DNA from: JBBQZP01 sp038207585
GTDB lineage: Bacteria; Pseudomonadota; Alphaproteobacteria; Rhodobacterales; Rhodobacteraceae
Direction: 5' to 3'
Length of the DNA: 64,000 nt
NCBI GenBank assembly: GCA_038207585.1
Contig: JBBQZP010000022.1
Span: forward strand, 1 to 64,000
The stretch's first letter is position 1, and the number at the start of each line of letters is the position of its first letter. Positions 44,623 through 52,556 of the stretch are shown here, piece by piece. A program made the position numbers and the translations under genes. The notes beneath the pieces are model-generated. The model saw only the letters and a program-made list of their open reading frames with translations, ran no database searches and was not told the origin of the DNA.

Positions 44623-44871
44623 ATGGACCTCGCAGAAGAAATCCGCGCGCTGCGCGAAACCGTTGAGAAAATTTCTCACGCCCCGAAACTCATGACCCCC
44701 GCCGAGTGTGCGGAATTCCTTAGCGTGTCGGAAAGCGTGCTGTTCGACTGGCGCAAGCGCCCCGGTTCGGCCACGCAAGGTCCGCCGTGGTTGCACATCA
44801 CCGACCGCACGATCCGATATGATCGGGATGACGTGGTCGCATGGGCGCGCGAGCGCCGTGTCAACAAGTGA
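44623..44871 (+). CDS. Small HTH protein, possible excisionase/regulator
   Basis: 82-residue protein with an N-terminal helix (MDLAEEIRALRETVEKISHA) and a winged HTH of the MerR/excisionase type: LMTPAECAEFLSVSESVLFDWRKRPGSA then LHITDRTIRYDRDDVVAWARE. GAGGG precedes the ATG at 44623. Position directly after the integrase fits a recombination directionality factor or an AlpA-like switch controlling the replication operon. Family signature is clear; the role is inference. The gene is followed by a GGGGCGAG/CTCGCCCC stem at 44874-44896. Confidence 0.75.
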   Translation: MDLAEEIRALRETVEKISHAPKLMTPAECAEFLSVSESVLFDWRKRPGSATQGPPWLHITDRTIRYDRDDVVAWARERRVNK

Positions 44872-44873
44872 AA

Positions 44874-44896
44874 GGGGCGAGATTGGTTCTCGCCCC
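44874..44896 (+). terminator. Hairpin after the HTH gene
   Basis: Perfect 8-bp stem GGGGCGAG (44874-44881) / CTCGCCCC (44889-44896), 7-nt loop, starting 2 bp after the HTH stop codon. No T run follows, so it may be a weak terminator or a protected mRNA 3' end. Confidence 0.5.
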
Positions 44897-44993
44897 CATC
44901 GGGATTGTCTGCGCAAAGTGAATAACCAACTTATAGTGGTTTTCACGGCGATCCTGAACCGGAGTATGAGGAACCAATCTCTCGTTGAGAGAT

Positions 44994-47468
44994 ATGGAAA
45001 TGAAAGTTCTGAAACAGATAGTCGAGTATGCAGGCCCCGGCCGCTTCGACCTTTACTTCAAAGATGGCCGCAAGGCTTACGCCTACAAAGACAAGGGCGT
45101 GATCGACGACGCTGTCCTTGCTGGGCACCTCGCAGCGCAGCCCATCGGCATCAACATGAACCGTCCATCAGACGCCGGGCCGCAGACGCACTTTCTCGTC
45201 TTCGACTTTGACGATCACGACGGAACGCAAGACCCGGACGTCATGCGCGCCCGTGTCGGCATCGTTGTCGGTGCGCTTGAGAGGGAAAAAGTGCCGTATC
45301 TTTGTGCCCGCTCTGGCGGCGGCAAAGGATACCACATCTGGGTGGTGTATGAGCAAGCGGCGCGGGCTGACTCAATCCTTGGGCGCGCGGAAAGTCTGCT
45401 AAAGGTTGCGAACACCATCCTGCACCAGTTCTGGCCTAATGAAACCTTCTGTGCCGAACTTGATGGCGAGAAGGCGGGCATGTTCATCGACACAGGCAAG
45501 CTGCATTCCAAGAACAAGCGGGAGAATATCAACAAGGTCGAGCACCGGATCGAGGTGCTGCCGAAAGGGAGGGGAACGTGCAACGTTGCTCTGCCATTGG
45601 CGCAGAAGTCCGTCTTGATGATGGTCGAGCGGATCGACGCTAACGGCATCGCCGCTCTGACCGAACACACCGCACCGGAAACGGTTGACCTTGTGCTCGC
45701 AAAGAAGCGCGCGCCGGGACCAAAGACCGCATCGACCAAGGAAGTTGATGTTGGTGCAGCCTTCGCCGCCGTGAAGAAGCTGCGGGGATCGCTCGACGGC
45801 TACAAGAAATGGCTGGACTGCGGCTTCATGCTCCGCGCCGGGTTCGGTGAAGATGGCCTCGACATGCTCATCGAATGGTCCCGCGAGTCCGATGGCTTCG
45901 TGTCGGATGATGATGTGCGGAAGAAATGGGAAAAAGACATCTGTGCACCGGATGCGACCAAGTGCCCGAAGGAGGCGTTCTGGGCCTATGCGCGCAATGG
46001 CGGTTACACGGGCGGCTTGCCTGACGGGATTGCACTCGCGAAAAGCAACACGACCAAGGTGATCCTCGACGACGTGGTCGGGTCGCTCAAGCTGTTCCGT
46101 GATGGCGATGGAACGGCCTACGCAAAGGTTGGGCCGCGGCGGGTGCTACGGATCGACTCCCTTGAGTTCTCGGATTGGCTGCGGCGCGCGGCCTATGAGA
46201 GTGGCACGACACCGAGTCAGGAACAGATCAGCCTTGTTGTCGCAACAGCAAGGGCACACGCCTATGACAATATCGAAGACGTGCATCTGCGGGTTGCGAA
46301 GGTGGGGGGCGAGATCTTCGTCGATCTGTGCGATGCGGACGACCGTGTTCTCATGCTTTCTGCTCAGGGCGCACGGTTCATCGAGGGGGATGAGGTGTGC
46401 CCCGTCGTGTTCCGCCGCTCAAAGCAACTTCCTTTGCGCTACGCCGAGGGTGGTCTCGACGACATTCGGGCGTTGGTGAACATGGATGATGATCAGTTCA
46501 CCATCTTCATGGCCTGTGCCGTTAAAATGTTCTTCCCAGACACCCCGTCGCCCATCGTCAACCTGACGGGCGAATACGGATCGGCAAAGACCTCAACCAC
46601 CCGCGTCATGCGGTCGCTGATTGATCCTGTGACGGCGATGGTTGCGAAGGCGACCAAGAACGAGGACGACCTGCTCATCCGGTCTTGGCACAACTATGTC
46701 CTGACCCTTGAGAACATGTCTGACCTGACGCCCTACTCGGACACCCTCTGCGGCATCTGCACGGGCATGGGGTTCGAGGTGCGCCAGTTGTTCACCAATG
46801 GCGATCTGTTCTCGATCTACGTCAGGCGGGCAGTCGTTGTGAACGGCATCGACCCTTCAAAGTATGCAGCGGACCTGATTTCGCGGATCGTTGGCATCAC
46901 CCTTGAGAAACCGGAAAAGCGGATGCTCGAATCCGAGTTCGAGGCTGCGCTTGTCGCGTCGGCACCCAAGATGTTCGGGGGGATCGCGCGCCTCGTGGTC
47001 GAGGTGTTGAAGGTGCTGCCCGAGATCGACCCGCACGAGTTCGCGGACAATATCAGGCTGGCCGAGTTCGGTGCCGTCGGGGAGGCTGTTGCGAGGGTCA
47101 TGGGCAAAGAGCCGATGTGGTTCATTGAGGTAATGATGGAAATGCAGAGCGAGGCGCAGGACGAGGCGGCAGACGACTCAATGACGATGCAGGCGCTTGA
47201 GGCGATGCAGGAGCCGGTAGCGCGGCAAGGCAAATTCTGGGGCGAGACGCAGGAATTGCTGCTGATGATGAAGCAGGCTGCTGAGACGCGTGGCTTGAAC
47301 ATTGCGCGGTTGCCCATGACAGCGGCGACACTCAGCCGGGAGATGAACCAGTTGAAGCCTGCGCTGCGCAAGCGTGGCTGGACGGTTGAGAAGAAGTCAC
47401 GGAAGTGGCTGATCGTTCCGCCGTCTGATCCCAGCGAAGAGCAGTTGATGGCGATGGTGAATAAGTGA
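44994..47468 (+). CDS. AEP primase-ATPase replication protein
   Basis: 824 residues from ATG 44994 (TTG 44985 or ATG 45000 are alternatives). Residues 15-200 form an archaeo-eukaryotic primase domain: HFLVFDFDDHDG with catalytic Asp71/Asp73, SGGGKGYHIWV with His114 and FIDTGKLHSK. A PriCT-like helical domain follows at 258-340. Residues 355-640 match the helicase-like ATPase of mobile-element primases: relaxed Walker A GEYGSAKT at 526-533, Walker B-like VLTLENMS with Glu573, then LCGICTGMGFEVRQLFTNGD and the arginine-rich RRAVVVNGID. A C-terminal winged helix (TLSREMNQLKPALRKRGW) closes it. It probably initiates element replication at the adjacent origin-like region. Confidence 0.88.
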   Translation: MEMKVLKQIVEYAGPGRFDLYFKDGRKAYAYKDKGVIDDAVLAGHLAAQPIGINMNRPSDAGPQTHFLVFDFDDHDGTQDPDVMRARVGIVVGALEREKVPYLCARSGGGKGYHIWVVYEQAARADSILGRAESLLKVANTILHQFWPNETFCAELDGEKAGMFIDTGKLHSKNKRENINKVEHRIEVLPKGRGTCNVALPLAQKSVLMMVERIDANGIAALTEHTAPETVDLVLAKKRAPGPKTASTKEVDVGAAFAAVKKLRGSLDGYKKWLDCGFMLRAGFGEDGLDMLIEWSRESDGFVSDDDVRKKWEKDICAPDATKCPKEAFWAYARNGGYTGGLPDGIALAKSNTTKVILDDVVGSLKLFRDGDGTAYAKVGPRRVLRIDSLEFSDWLRRAAYESGTTPSQEQISLVVATARAHAYDNIEDVHLRVAKVGGEIFVDLCDADDRVLMLSAQGARFIEGDEVCPVVFRRSKQLPLRYAEGGLDDIRALVNMDDDQFTIFMACAVKMFFPDTPSPIVNLTGEYGSAKTSTTRVMRSLIDPVTAMVAKATKNEDDLLIRSWHNYVLTLENMSDLTPYSDTLCGICTGMGFEVRQLFTNGDLFSIYVRRAVVVNGIDPSKYAADLISRIVGITLEKPEKRMLESEFEAALVASAPKMFGGIARLVVEVLKVLPEIDPHEFADNIRLAEFGAVGEAVARVMGKEPMWFIEVMMEMQSEAQDEAADDSMTMQALEAMQEPVARQGKFWGETQELLLMMKQAAETRGLNIARLPMTAATLSREMNQLKPALRKRGWTVEKKSRKWLIVPPSDPSEEQLMAMVNK

Positions 47469-47863
47469 CCGTTTGGGTCGGATTACAGGCATTCACATGG
47501 ATTACAGGGTGCTGCATGTAGCGGTAAAATAATTAGTTGGTTGGTTGGCGACGTGTTTTCCAACCAACCAACTAATAAAAAACCCTCTACATGCAGCCCC
47601 CTGTAATAACTGTAATGCCTGCATTCTTGGCGGTGCATCGTGCCAATGGTTGGTGTGCAGCGAACCGAGTTCGCTCCTCGATCTCCACCTGCTGCTGTGC
47701 AGCGCTGCACAGTCATTTCAGACCACTTGATCATCAATCAACGCCTGCGATCCGCCAACCGATTCTGATCTAAGCAAGATTGCCGAAATCGCACACAAGT
47801 TTGCAACATTCTCTGCAACAAGCGACCGCAAGGCACATTTCTGACAAACGTGGTCACTTATTC
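47459..47863. repeat. 12-bp inverted pair bracketing the origin-like region
   Basis: GAATAAGTGACC at 47459-47470 (containing the primase stop codon) is the exact reverse complement of GGTCACTTATTC at 47852-47863; a third, ten-base copy GGTCACTTAT is at 47885-47894. The pair brackets the palindrome-rich, gene-free stretch and may be binding sites for the replication protein. Confidence 0.5.
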
Positions 47864-48206
47864 CGCATATAGGGTTAGCAAAAAGGTCACTTATAGTCCT
47901 CACAACCCAGTCGAACACGCGGAAACAACTCGGCACAGCGCAGCGCCACCACAGCAGCCCTCGTGGCTTGAGGCGTCTCGGGGTCGCGCCCTACCCGTAT
48001 CCCCGCGAACAACACCGCCCGTCACGCACGCGCTGCTATTGGTGGACCCCCTCTCCCAGCAGACAGAACCCCTGCACCGAGTTCGGAAATATCTTGGCAG
48101 AACTTTTCACTACCCCGCCCAATCGCAGGTGACACCTTGGACTGCACTTGAACGCCACCGCCCCTACCACCGATCATCGCCCCAAGTTCAACACTCATGG
48201 AGCCTG
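47469..48206. other. Gene-free region, candidate replication origin
   Basis: 738 bp without a supported gene between the primase and the next small ORF. It contains a 136-nt imperfect palindrome (47486-47621), a GCGAAC/GTTCGC hairpin (47660-47674), a perfect 18-bp palindrome CTGTGCAGCGCTGCACAG (47695-47712), TGTTGCARA sites on the minus strand at 47800-47820 and the GGTCACTTAT motifs. Base composition is visibly more A/T-rich up to about 47900 than in the coding parts. The remaining 48000-48200 is C-rich and I see no structure I can support in it. Confidence 0.55.
47486..47621. repeat. 136-nt extended imperfect palindrome
   Basis: Innermost arms ATTAGTTGGTTGGTTGG (47532-47548) and its exact complement (47560-47576) form a 17-bp stem with an 11-nt loop. 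Outside these, GCTGCATGTAG/CTACATGCAGC (47511-47521/47587-47597), ATTACAGGG/CCCTGTAAT (47501-47509/47599-47607) and CAGGCATT/AATGCCTG (47486-47493/47614-47621) continue the pairing. Each outer arm also holds two direct ATTACAG copies. Confidence 0.85.
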
Positions 48207-48422
48207 ATGATGCTTTCCGCCCAAGACCTTATTCGACAAGCCGCACACACCGCCGACTGCTACATGGATCGCGGCCACGAGTACATTGGCGATCTTTTCG
48301 GTGTCGAGCAGAATTCCCCCGAGCACATTGAATTGTGCAAGGCGCTTCTGCCTTCCTACATGCAAACGTGCGCCCGTGACTTCGACACAGCGATCCGCCA
48401 CTTCGGAAAAGAAGTCAGGTGA
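48207..48422 (+). CDS. Small element protein, unknown
   Basis: 71 residues from ATG 48207 (or ATG 48210, which is better spaced from GGAG at 48199-48202). The sequence MMLSAQDLIRQAAHTADCYM continues as a soluble, mostly helical protein with Asp/Glu and Cys, ending DTAIRHFGKEVR. I do not recognise a family. The frame is open upstream to 47850, but that part is proline and histidine rich and lacks a start signal, so it is excluded. It is the first ORF after the origin-like region. Confidence 0.6.
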   Translation: MMLSAQDLIRQAAHTADCYMDRGHEYIGDLFGVEQNSPEHIELCKALLPSYMQTCARDFDTAIRHFGKEVR

Positions 48423-48529
48423 CAGCGCACAGCATAACCCAACGATTTCCATCACTTGGACCTCGATTTGTTGAACAACTCGCCCTAAAATTGTGCGATA
48501 AAATGAGTGTTGAGGGATTTGCCAAAACA

Positions 48530-48583
48530 GCGCCGCACGGACCTCAACCGCTACTTGGGTGGCGAGTCCTATCCGTGCGGCGC
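48530..48583 (+). promoter_or_regulatory. Structured leader hairpin before the late operon
   Basis: Perfect 12-bp arms GCGCCGCACGGA (48530-48541) and TCCGTGCGGCGC (48572-48583) enclose 30 nt and end 17 bp before the ATG at 48601. With no T run it looks like a regulatory mRNA leader or processing stem rather than a terminator. Confidence 0.6.
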
Positions 48584-48600
48584 AACATAAGGACTAACCC

Positions 48601-48867
48601 ATGAAGATCACCCTCCACACCACAGGCGCAGGCAGCATCATCGCAGCCAAGACCCTGACCCATGCCTACGACTTGCCCCTCCCGATCAAAGCGTCCGACG
48701 TGTCCGCGTTGATCGCCACCATCTGCCAAGACCCCGAGAAGATCGAGACCTCCCACGGCGGCGTGACTGCCTTTCGCACCCCTGGCGGCATCGACCTGCG
48801 CACGTCGTCGGGTCAGTTCAGCCTTCCTTGGTCGATGCTGTGGTCAATCGAAGGCTTGCCCGCATGA
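48601..48867 (+). CDS. Small element protein, unknown
   Basis: 88 residues, no recognised family. MKITLHTTGAGSIIAAKTLT is followed by a beta-rich, soluble sequence and ends in SLPWSMLWSIEGLPA. It begins the packaging-gene operon, directly after a strong hairpin leader, and its stop codon overlaps the next ATG as ATGA, so the two products are made together. Predicted cytoplasmic. The codon use and base composition are like those of the portal and terminase genes. No function can be assigned. Confidence 0.65.
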   Translation: MKITLHTTGAGSIIAAKTLTHAYDLPLPIKASDVSALIATICQDPEKIETSHGGVTAFRTPGGIDLRTSSGQFSLPWSMLWSIEGLPA

Positions 48868-49061
48868 AACTCCCAACACGCCGCGTCCCAAAACCTGCGC
48901 TCGACATGACGCAGACGGACTTTGAGAAGCTTCTGGTGCGCGGGCTGCAAGTCAAAGGGGTCGTGGACGACTGCATCACTTGGTCGTCGCCCCCAACAGA
49001 AGCGGAAAAGGCGTTCGCCGCCGAAATCCTGAGCAAAAAGGTCACTCACCATCATGCTTAA
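48864..49061 (+). CDS. Small element protein, unknown
   Basis: 65 residues from the ATG at 48864 that overlaps the preceding stop. The sequence MKLPTRRVPKPALDMTQTDF continues with a helical, charged region and ends KVTHHHA. No family recognised. It overlaps the portal start (49054) by eight bases, so translation of the portal is probably coupled to it. An upstream in-frame start at 48828 is less likely because it would sit inside the previous gene. Confidence 0.6.
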   Translation: MKLPTRRVPKPALDMTQTDFEKLLVRGLQVKGVVDDCITWSSPPTEAEKAFAAEILSKKVTHHHA

Positions 49062-50409
49062 ACGTCGAGACCAACGCCTCGCCCAATATCAGAAAATCCG
49101 CGATTGCCTTGAAGGCGAAGATCAGGTCAAGGATCAAGGGCAACTCTACCTTAAGCGCCCCGACGCTATGACCGCGCAAAACTATCTCGCCTATAAGGAA
49201 CGCGCGCAGTTCTACGGCGCAGCGGAATCGACCCTGCGCGCCCTTGTCGGCCTCGCGCTGCGCAAGGCCCCCGTGATCAAACTGCCGCCACGCCTTGAAC
49301 CGCTGCGCAACAGCGCAACCAATGATCGTTCCCCGCTGTCGGTCATGATCGAACAGATGGTGCGCGAAGTCATGGCGATGGGGCGGTTCGGGCTGATGCT
49401 CGACTTTCCCCGTCAAACCGCATCCGTGCTGACCCCGCCGCATTTTGTGACGTGGACGGCGGAAACCATCGAAGACTTCAAGGTGCAGTATATCGACGGC
49501 CAGCTTGAACTGACGCAGGTGATCCTGGCCTCGGATGAAAGCCTCGACGGCGATCAGATTTTCCTCGATCTGTGCCTTGAGGACGGCATCTATCGCATCC
49601 GCCGCTACATTGAGCAGGGCGCGAACAAGGCGCGCGCGGACGTAGAAGAAGAAATCATTCCGACCGTGAAAGGCAAACCCCTCAACTTCATCCCGTTCAT
49701 CTTCGTCTCGGATAAGAACTTGAACCCGAACGATGAAAAACCGCCCCTGCTCGACTTGTGCAACCTGAACCTCGGCCATTACCGCAACTCAGCCGACCGC
49801 GAACATGCCATGTTCTTGACGGCCACCCCGACACCTTGGATTGCAGGGAACGTGCCTATCGACAAAATGCCGACCTCCATCGGCAGCGGCACGGTCTGGA
49901 ACCTGCCCGAAGGCACACAGGTCGGGATGCTCGAATTCCAGGGCCCGTCCATGACTGCCTTCAAAGAATTGATGGGCGAAAAACTCGACCAAATGGCATC
50001 GCTTGGCGCGCGCATGTTGTCGGCATCAATGAACCGCAACGAGACGACCTCAACAGCGACGCAGCGCGCCCGCTCTGAACTGTCTCTGCTGCAATCGGTT
50101 GTGGTGATGTGCGAGGCGGCGTTGACGCGCCTGCTGCGCCTCGCTGCTGATTGGACGGGCGAGCAGCCCGACGATGTGTCGGTGACATTCTCGCGTGACT
50201 TTATCGAAGTGACGATGGACCCCGCAGGCATCCTTGCCCAGATGAAGCTGTGGCAGGCGGGCGCGATCAGCCGCCAGACGCTCTATGAAAACCTGCAACA
50301 GGGCGAAATCGCCCGCGCTGACCGCTCGTACCAGGACGAGGCCGACATGATCGACGAGGAAGGCGGCGATCTGAGCCAGATCGTGCCAATCCTCAAGCCG
50401 GTAGCATAA
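49054..50409 (+). CDS. DUF4055-type phage portal protein
   Basis: 451-residue protein of the DUF4055 portal-like family, which forms the dodecameric ring at the capsid vertex through which DNA is packed. Recognisable features: YLKRPDAMTAQNYLAYKERAQFYGAAESTLRALVGLALRK at residues 32-71, the MVREVMAMGRFGLMLDFP segment near 103, and LGARMLSASMNRNETTSTATQRARSELSLL near residue 315, the long helix region. Length is typical of portals (about 430-500). It precedes the terminase genes in the operon, the reverse of the usual small terminase-large terminase-portal order. It starts inside the previous small ORF. Confidence 0.85.
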   Translation: MLKRRDQRLAQYQKIRDCLEGEDQVKDQGQLYLKRPDAMTAQNYLAYKERAQFYGAAESTLRALVGLALRKAPVIKLPPRLEPLRNSATNDRSPLSVMIEQMVREVMAMGRFGLMLDFPRQTASVLTPPHFVTWTAETIEDFKVQYIDGQLELTQVILASDESLDGDQIFLDLCLEDGIYRIRRYIEQGANKARADVEEEIIPTVKGKPLNFIPFIFVSDKNLNPNDEKPPLLDLCNLNLGHYRNSADREHAMFLTATPTPWIAGNVPIDKMPTSIGSGTVWNLPEGTQVGMLEFQGPSMTAFKELMGEKLDQMASLGARMLSASMNRNETTSTATQRARSELSLLQSVVVMCEAALTRLLRLAADWTGEQPDDVSVTFSRDFIEVTMDPAGILAQMKLWQAGAISRQTLYENLQQGEIARADRSYQDEADMIDEEGGDLSQIVPILKPVA

Positions 50410-50410
50410 C

Positions 50411-50884
50411 GTGGCCGACGACCCGACCGTCAGCCTCTACTCCGCCGTTGTCTACGGCACTTTGGAAGACCTGTTTTTCCCTCGGTCGGACGTGCTGAGT
50501 CAGACCGAGTGCAACAGGCAGGAGGCTATGTCTTTCCTGACCGACACTTCCGGCCCGTGGTGTAAATCCCGTGTCGCCATCTGCGCGATCATCGACATAG
50601 ACCCCGACCGCCTGCGCCAGAAGATCGTCGAGTTTCTTGAAGGCACTACCGCGTTTAAACGGCCGCATTGGAAAGGCGCTGGTAAGGTCAAAGAATCCCT
50701 CGCTGCTCGTAACGTCGCAATCGCTCAAGAGCTTTGGGCGAACCGCCGCGCACCCACCATCCGGCGCATCGTCCCCGAACCCGAGAACCGCATCGCTGCT
50801 TTTGAACCAGAACCCATCGAGTCTATCCGCGCGCGGTCAGAACGCATCCTCGATGCCCTCGACGCGCGCAAGTCTGCGGCCTGA
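50411..50884 (+). CDS. Hypothetical element protein after portal
   Basis: 157 residues from the GTG at 50411, one base after the portal stop codon. No family recognised. The first half contains LTDTSGPWCKSRVAICAIIDIDPDRLRQK, the middle a probable nucleic-acid-binding helix (FKRPHWKGAGKVKESLAARN), and the C-terminus is acidic-helical (RARSERILDALDARK). Position between portal and the scaffold-like gene suggests a structural or head-assembly accessory. Too small to be a major capsid protein of HK97 type. Confidence 0.6.
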   Translation: MADDPTVSLYSAVVYGTLEDLFFPRSDVLSQTECNRQEAMSFLTDTSGPWCKSRVAICAIIDIDPDRLRQKIVEFLEGTTAFKRPHWKGAGKVKESLAARNVAIAQELWANRRAPTIRRIVPEPENRIAAFEPEPIESIRARSERILDALDARKSAA

Positions 50885-50965
50885 TCTCCACCTGCGATCT
50901 TGGTTTAGCGTCTGTTGCTAACCGCTTATGATCATCATGCAGACAAAGTAAGGCTTTGGCTCAGG

Positions 50966-51013
50966 TGTTGAACGCACATGGGGCAGGTCAGAAATGGCCT
51001 GCCTCGTTCAACA
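50966..51013 (+). promoter_or_regulatory. Two-stem leader hairpin before the scaffold-like gene
   Basis: Outer arms TGTTGAACG (50966-50974) and CGTTCAACA (51005-51013), inner arms GGCAGG (50982-50987) and CCTGCC (50998-51003). The structure ends directly before AGGAG (51017-51021) and the ATG at 51028, so it could govern translation of the following genes. Confidence 0.55.
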
Positions 51014-51027
51014 TCTAGGAGCCACTC

Positions 51028-51588
51028 ATGCCCAATAACGACGATGCAGCACAGCGCTTGATCGACGCGATACTGCCCAAACTGACAGAAGCTCTGCTTC
51101 CGCAACTGACGGAAGCGGTCGAGGCGCAGATCAAAGGCGTCGTCGCGAAAAACGACGATCTGCTTGCCAAACTTGCGACCGAAAAGGCGCAGAAGGACGA
51201 CTTCGCAAAACTGCTGGCCGATCACGAAAAGTCACTGGCCGACACGAAGCAGCTTACCGACATGATGGACCCAAAGAAACCCAAGCCCGATGCGACCGCC
51301 CCTGTGATCATCTCGAAAGCGGATGCGCGGGATCGTCAGAAATATCTCGCGGCACAGGCGGAAGCGGCGAAGCGCGGTGTTCCGATGCAGATTGGCGCGC
51401 CGAACGCTGCCCAAAACGACGACACCCGCACCCACCATGCGACGGAAACCCACCTTTATGTCACGTCTGCCGCGATGCGGGACACGGCCACCTATAAGCG
51501 CCTGCGCGCGCAGGCAGAGCGGGAGCATCTGACTTTCCAGCCCGTGCGGACACTGGCCGATGTGGAGGGCGCAAATGTCGAGTCCTGA
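51028..51588 (+). CDS. Scaffold-like element protein
   Basis: 186 residues, charged and mostly helical. An N-terminal coiled-coil-like segment (about residues 1-75, IDAILPKLTEALLPQLTEAVEAQ then LAKLATEKAQKDDFAKLLADHEKSL) and a flexible middle. The C-terminal 50 residues are basic and compact. No named family. Location between portal and terminase, and the long helical, K/E-rich first half, resemble capsid scaffolding proteins; this is inference. Its last codons overlap the start of the next gene at 51575. Confidence 0.55.
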   Translation: MPNNDDAAQRLIDAILPKLTEALLPQLTEAVEAQIKGVVAKNDDLLAKLATEKAQKDDFAKLLADHEKSLADTKQLTDMMDPKKPKPDATAPVIISKADARDRQKYLAAQAEAAKRGVPMQIGAPNAAQNDDTRTHHATETHLYVTSAAMRDTATYKRLRAQAEREHLTFQPVRTLADVEGANVES

Positions 51589-51970
51589 AACCCGCGCTTG
51601 CCTCGACTTCGCCTACCGCATGGTTGTCGGTATAGGGGTCGAAGATGAACTTTATGTCTGCCGCGACGGCATCACCATCGCGACCCATGCGGGCGTCGAG
51701 CGCGTCGAGCCGTCAAGCAGCCACCCCTACGACGTGCTGATCCACCTTGTCGCAAAGGCGATGCAGACGCACTTGCGCGGCGTCGATCTTGCGCAGATTC
51801 GCGATGATCTGCTCGCGACTGACATTGGGGAATTGTTGGCAAATAAGGTCAACGATCATTTGTCGGGTCTCTCCGTTGGTGAGTGGCAGCGCCTGCGCGT
51901 GCGGGTCGCTTTCTACACGGCTGACGATAACACGGCGATGATGGCCGATCCGACCGAGATCGAAGGATAG
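51575..51970 (+). CDS. Hypothetical element protein
   Basis: 131 residues from ATG 51575, overlapping the previous gene by 14 bases. The product has a short beta-rich N-terminus (YRMVVGIGVEDELYVCRDGITIA) followed by helices and ends NTAMMADPTEIEG. I do not recognise it. It lies directly before the small-terminase-like gene (7 bp). Likely cytoplasmic and part of the packaging or head-assembly operon. Confidence 0.6.
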   Translation: MSSPETRACLDFAYRMVVGIGVEDELYVCRDGITIATHAGVERVEPSSSHPYDVLIHLVAKAMQTHLRGVDLAQIRDDLLATDIGELLANKVNDHLSGLSVGEWQRLRVRVAFYTADDNTAMMADPTEIEG

Positions 51971-51977
51971 ACCCAAC

Positions 51978-52556
51978 ATGGACATGGAACGCATCAAACG
52001 GGCATTGCCAAAGGAGGGCGGTCAGGGTCGCCGCTCTACCATTCGGATGCGTTCCGACGTGGCCGAGGTGGTTGTGGATTGTGTCCTCAACCGCCGCCCG
52101 TTTCTTGAAATCGCAAAACGCTGCGCCGTTGACGTCGAAACGCTCGTCCGTTTCCGCAAGCGGTTCATCACCGATGAAGTCAGAAAGATTGTCCTTGTCG
52201 AGGATCAGAAAGCAGAAGCGGCCTTCATCGACACTGCGATCAACGAAGGCCAGGACGAGATTCAATCGGGCCTGCGGTCGATCATCGCGGAGCAAAAGGC
52301 GATCATCGCCACCTTGAAGGACAACGAAGACCTTGGCGGCGCGCTGATAGGTTTGCGGGATCAGGCGGCAACCTATGAGCGGCTGCTGAAATCCTACACC
52401 GCCCTTAAAGAGCGGACGACCATCGTGCTGTCGATCAACGAAAACCCGGAATGGTCACGCCTGCAAAACGTGCTGCGCGCCGTGTTCGCAAACCATCCCG
52501 ACGCCTTCGACGATTTCCAGCGCATGGCACGGCAGGAGCGTCTGCGCCTTGAATGA
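51978..52556 (+). CDS. Small terminase-like DNA-packaging protein
   Basis: 192-residue protein probably acting as a small terminase subunit, which recognises pac/cos DNA. An HTH-like region is at residues 22-62 (VVDCVLNRRPFLEIAKRCAVDVETLVRFRKRF), a long central helical oligomerisation segment follows (residues 70-150), and the C-terminal tail PEWSRLQNVLRAVFANHPDAFDDF is typical of TerS-type ends. It precedes the terminase ATPase and overlaps it by eight bases. The assignment depends on architecture and position, not on a recognised family signature. Confidence 0.65.
   Translation: MDMERIKRALPKEGGQGRRSTIRMRSDVAEVVVDCVLNRRPFLEIAKRCAVDVETLVRFRKRFITDEVRKIVLVEDQKAEAAFIDTAINEGQDEIQSGLRSIIAEQKAIIATLKDNEDLGGALIGLRDQAATYERLLKSYTALKERTTIVLSINENPEWSRLQNVLRAVFANHPDAFDDFQRMARQERLRLE

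Noticed and set aside
48014..48031. ACACCGCCCGTCAC in the gene-free region, identical to a 16S rRNA decoding-site segment
   Set aside because: Only 14 bases match and the flanks do not follow 16S rRNA; treated as coincidence.
48078..48088. ACCGAGTTCGG resembling the complement of a 5S rRNA segment
   Set aside because: Too short and without the 5S fold; ACCGAGTTCG also occurs at 47664-47673 within a hairpin.
47850..48206. Upstream extension of the 71-residue small ORF
   Set aside because: The added residues are Pro/His-rich and there is no ribosome-binding site; GGAG precedes the ATG at 48207/48210 instead.
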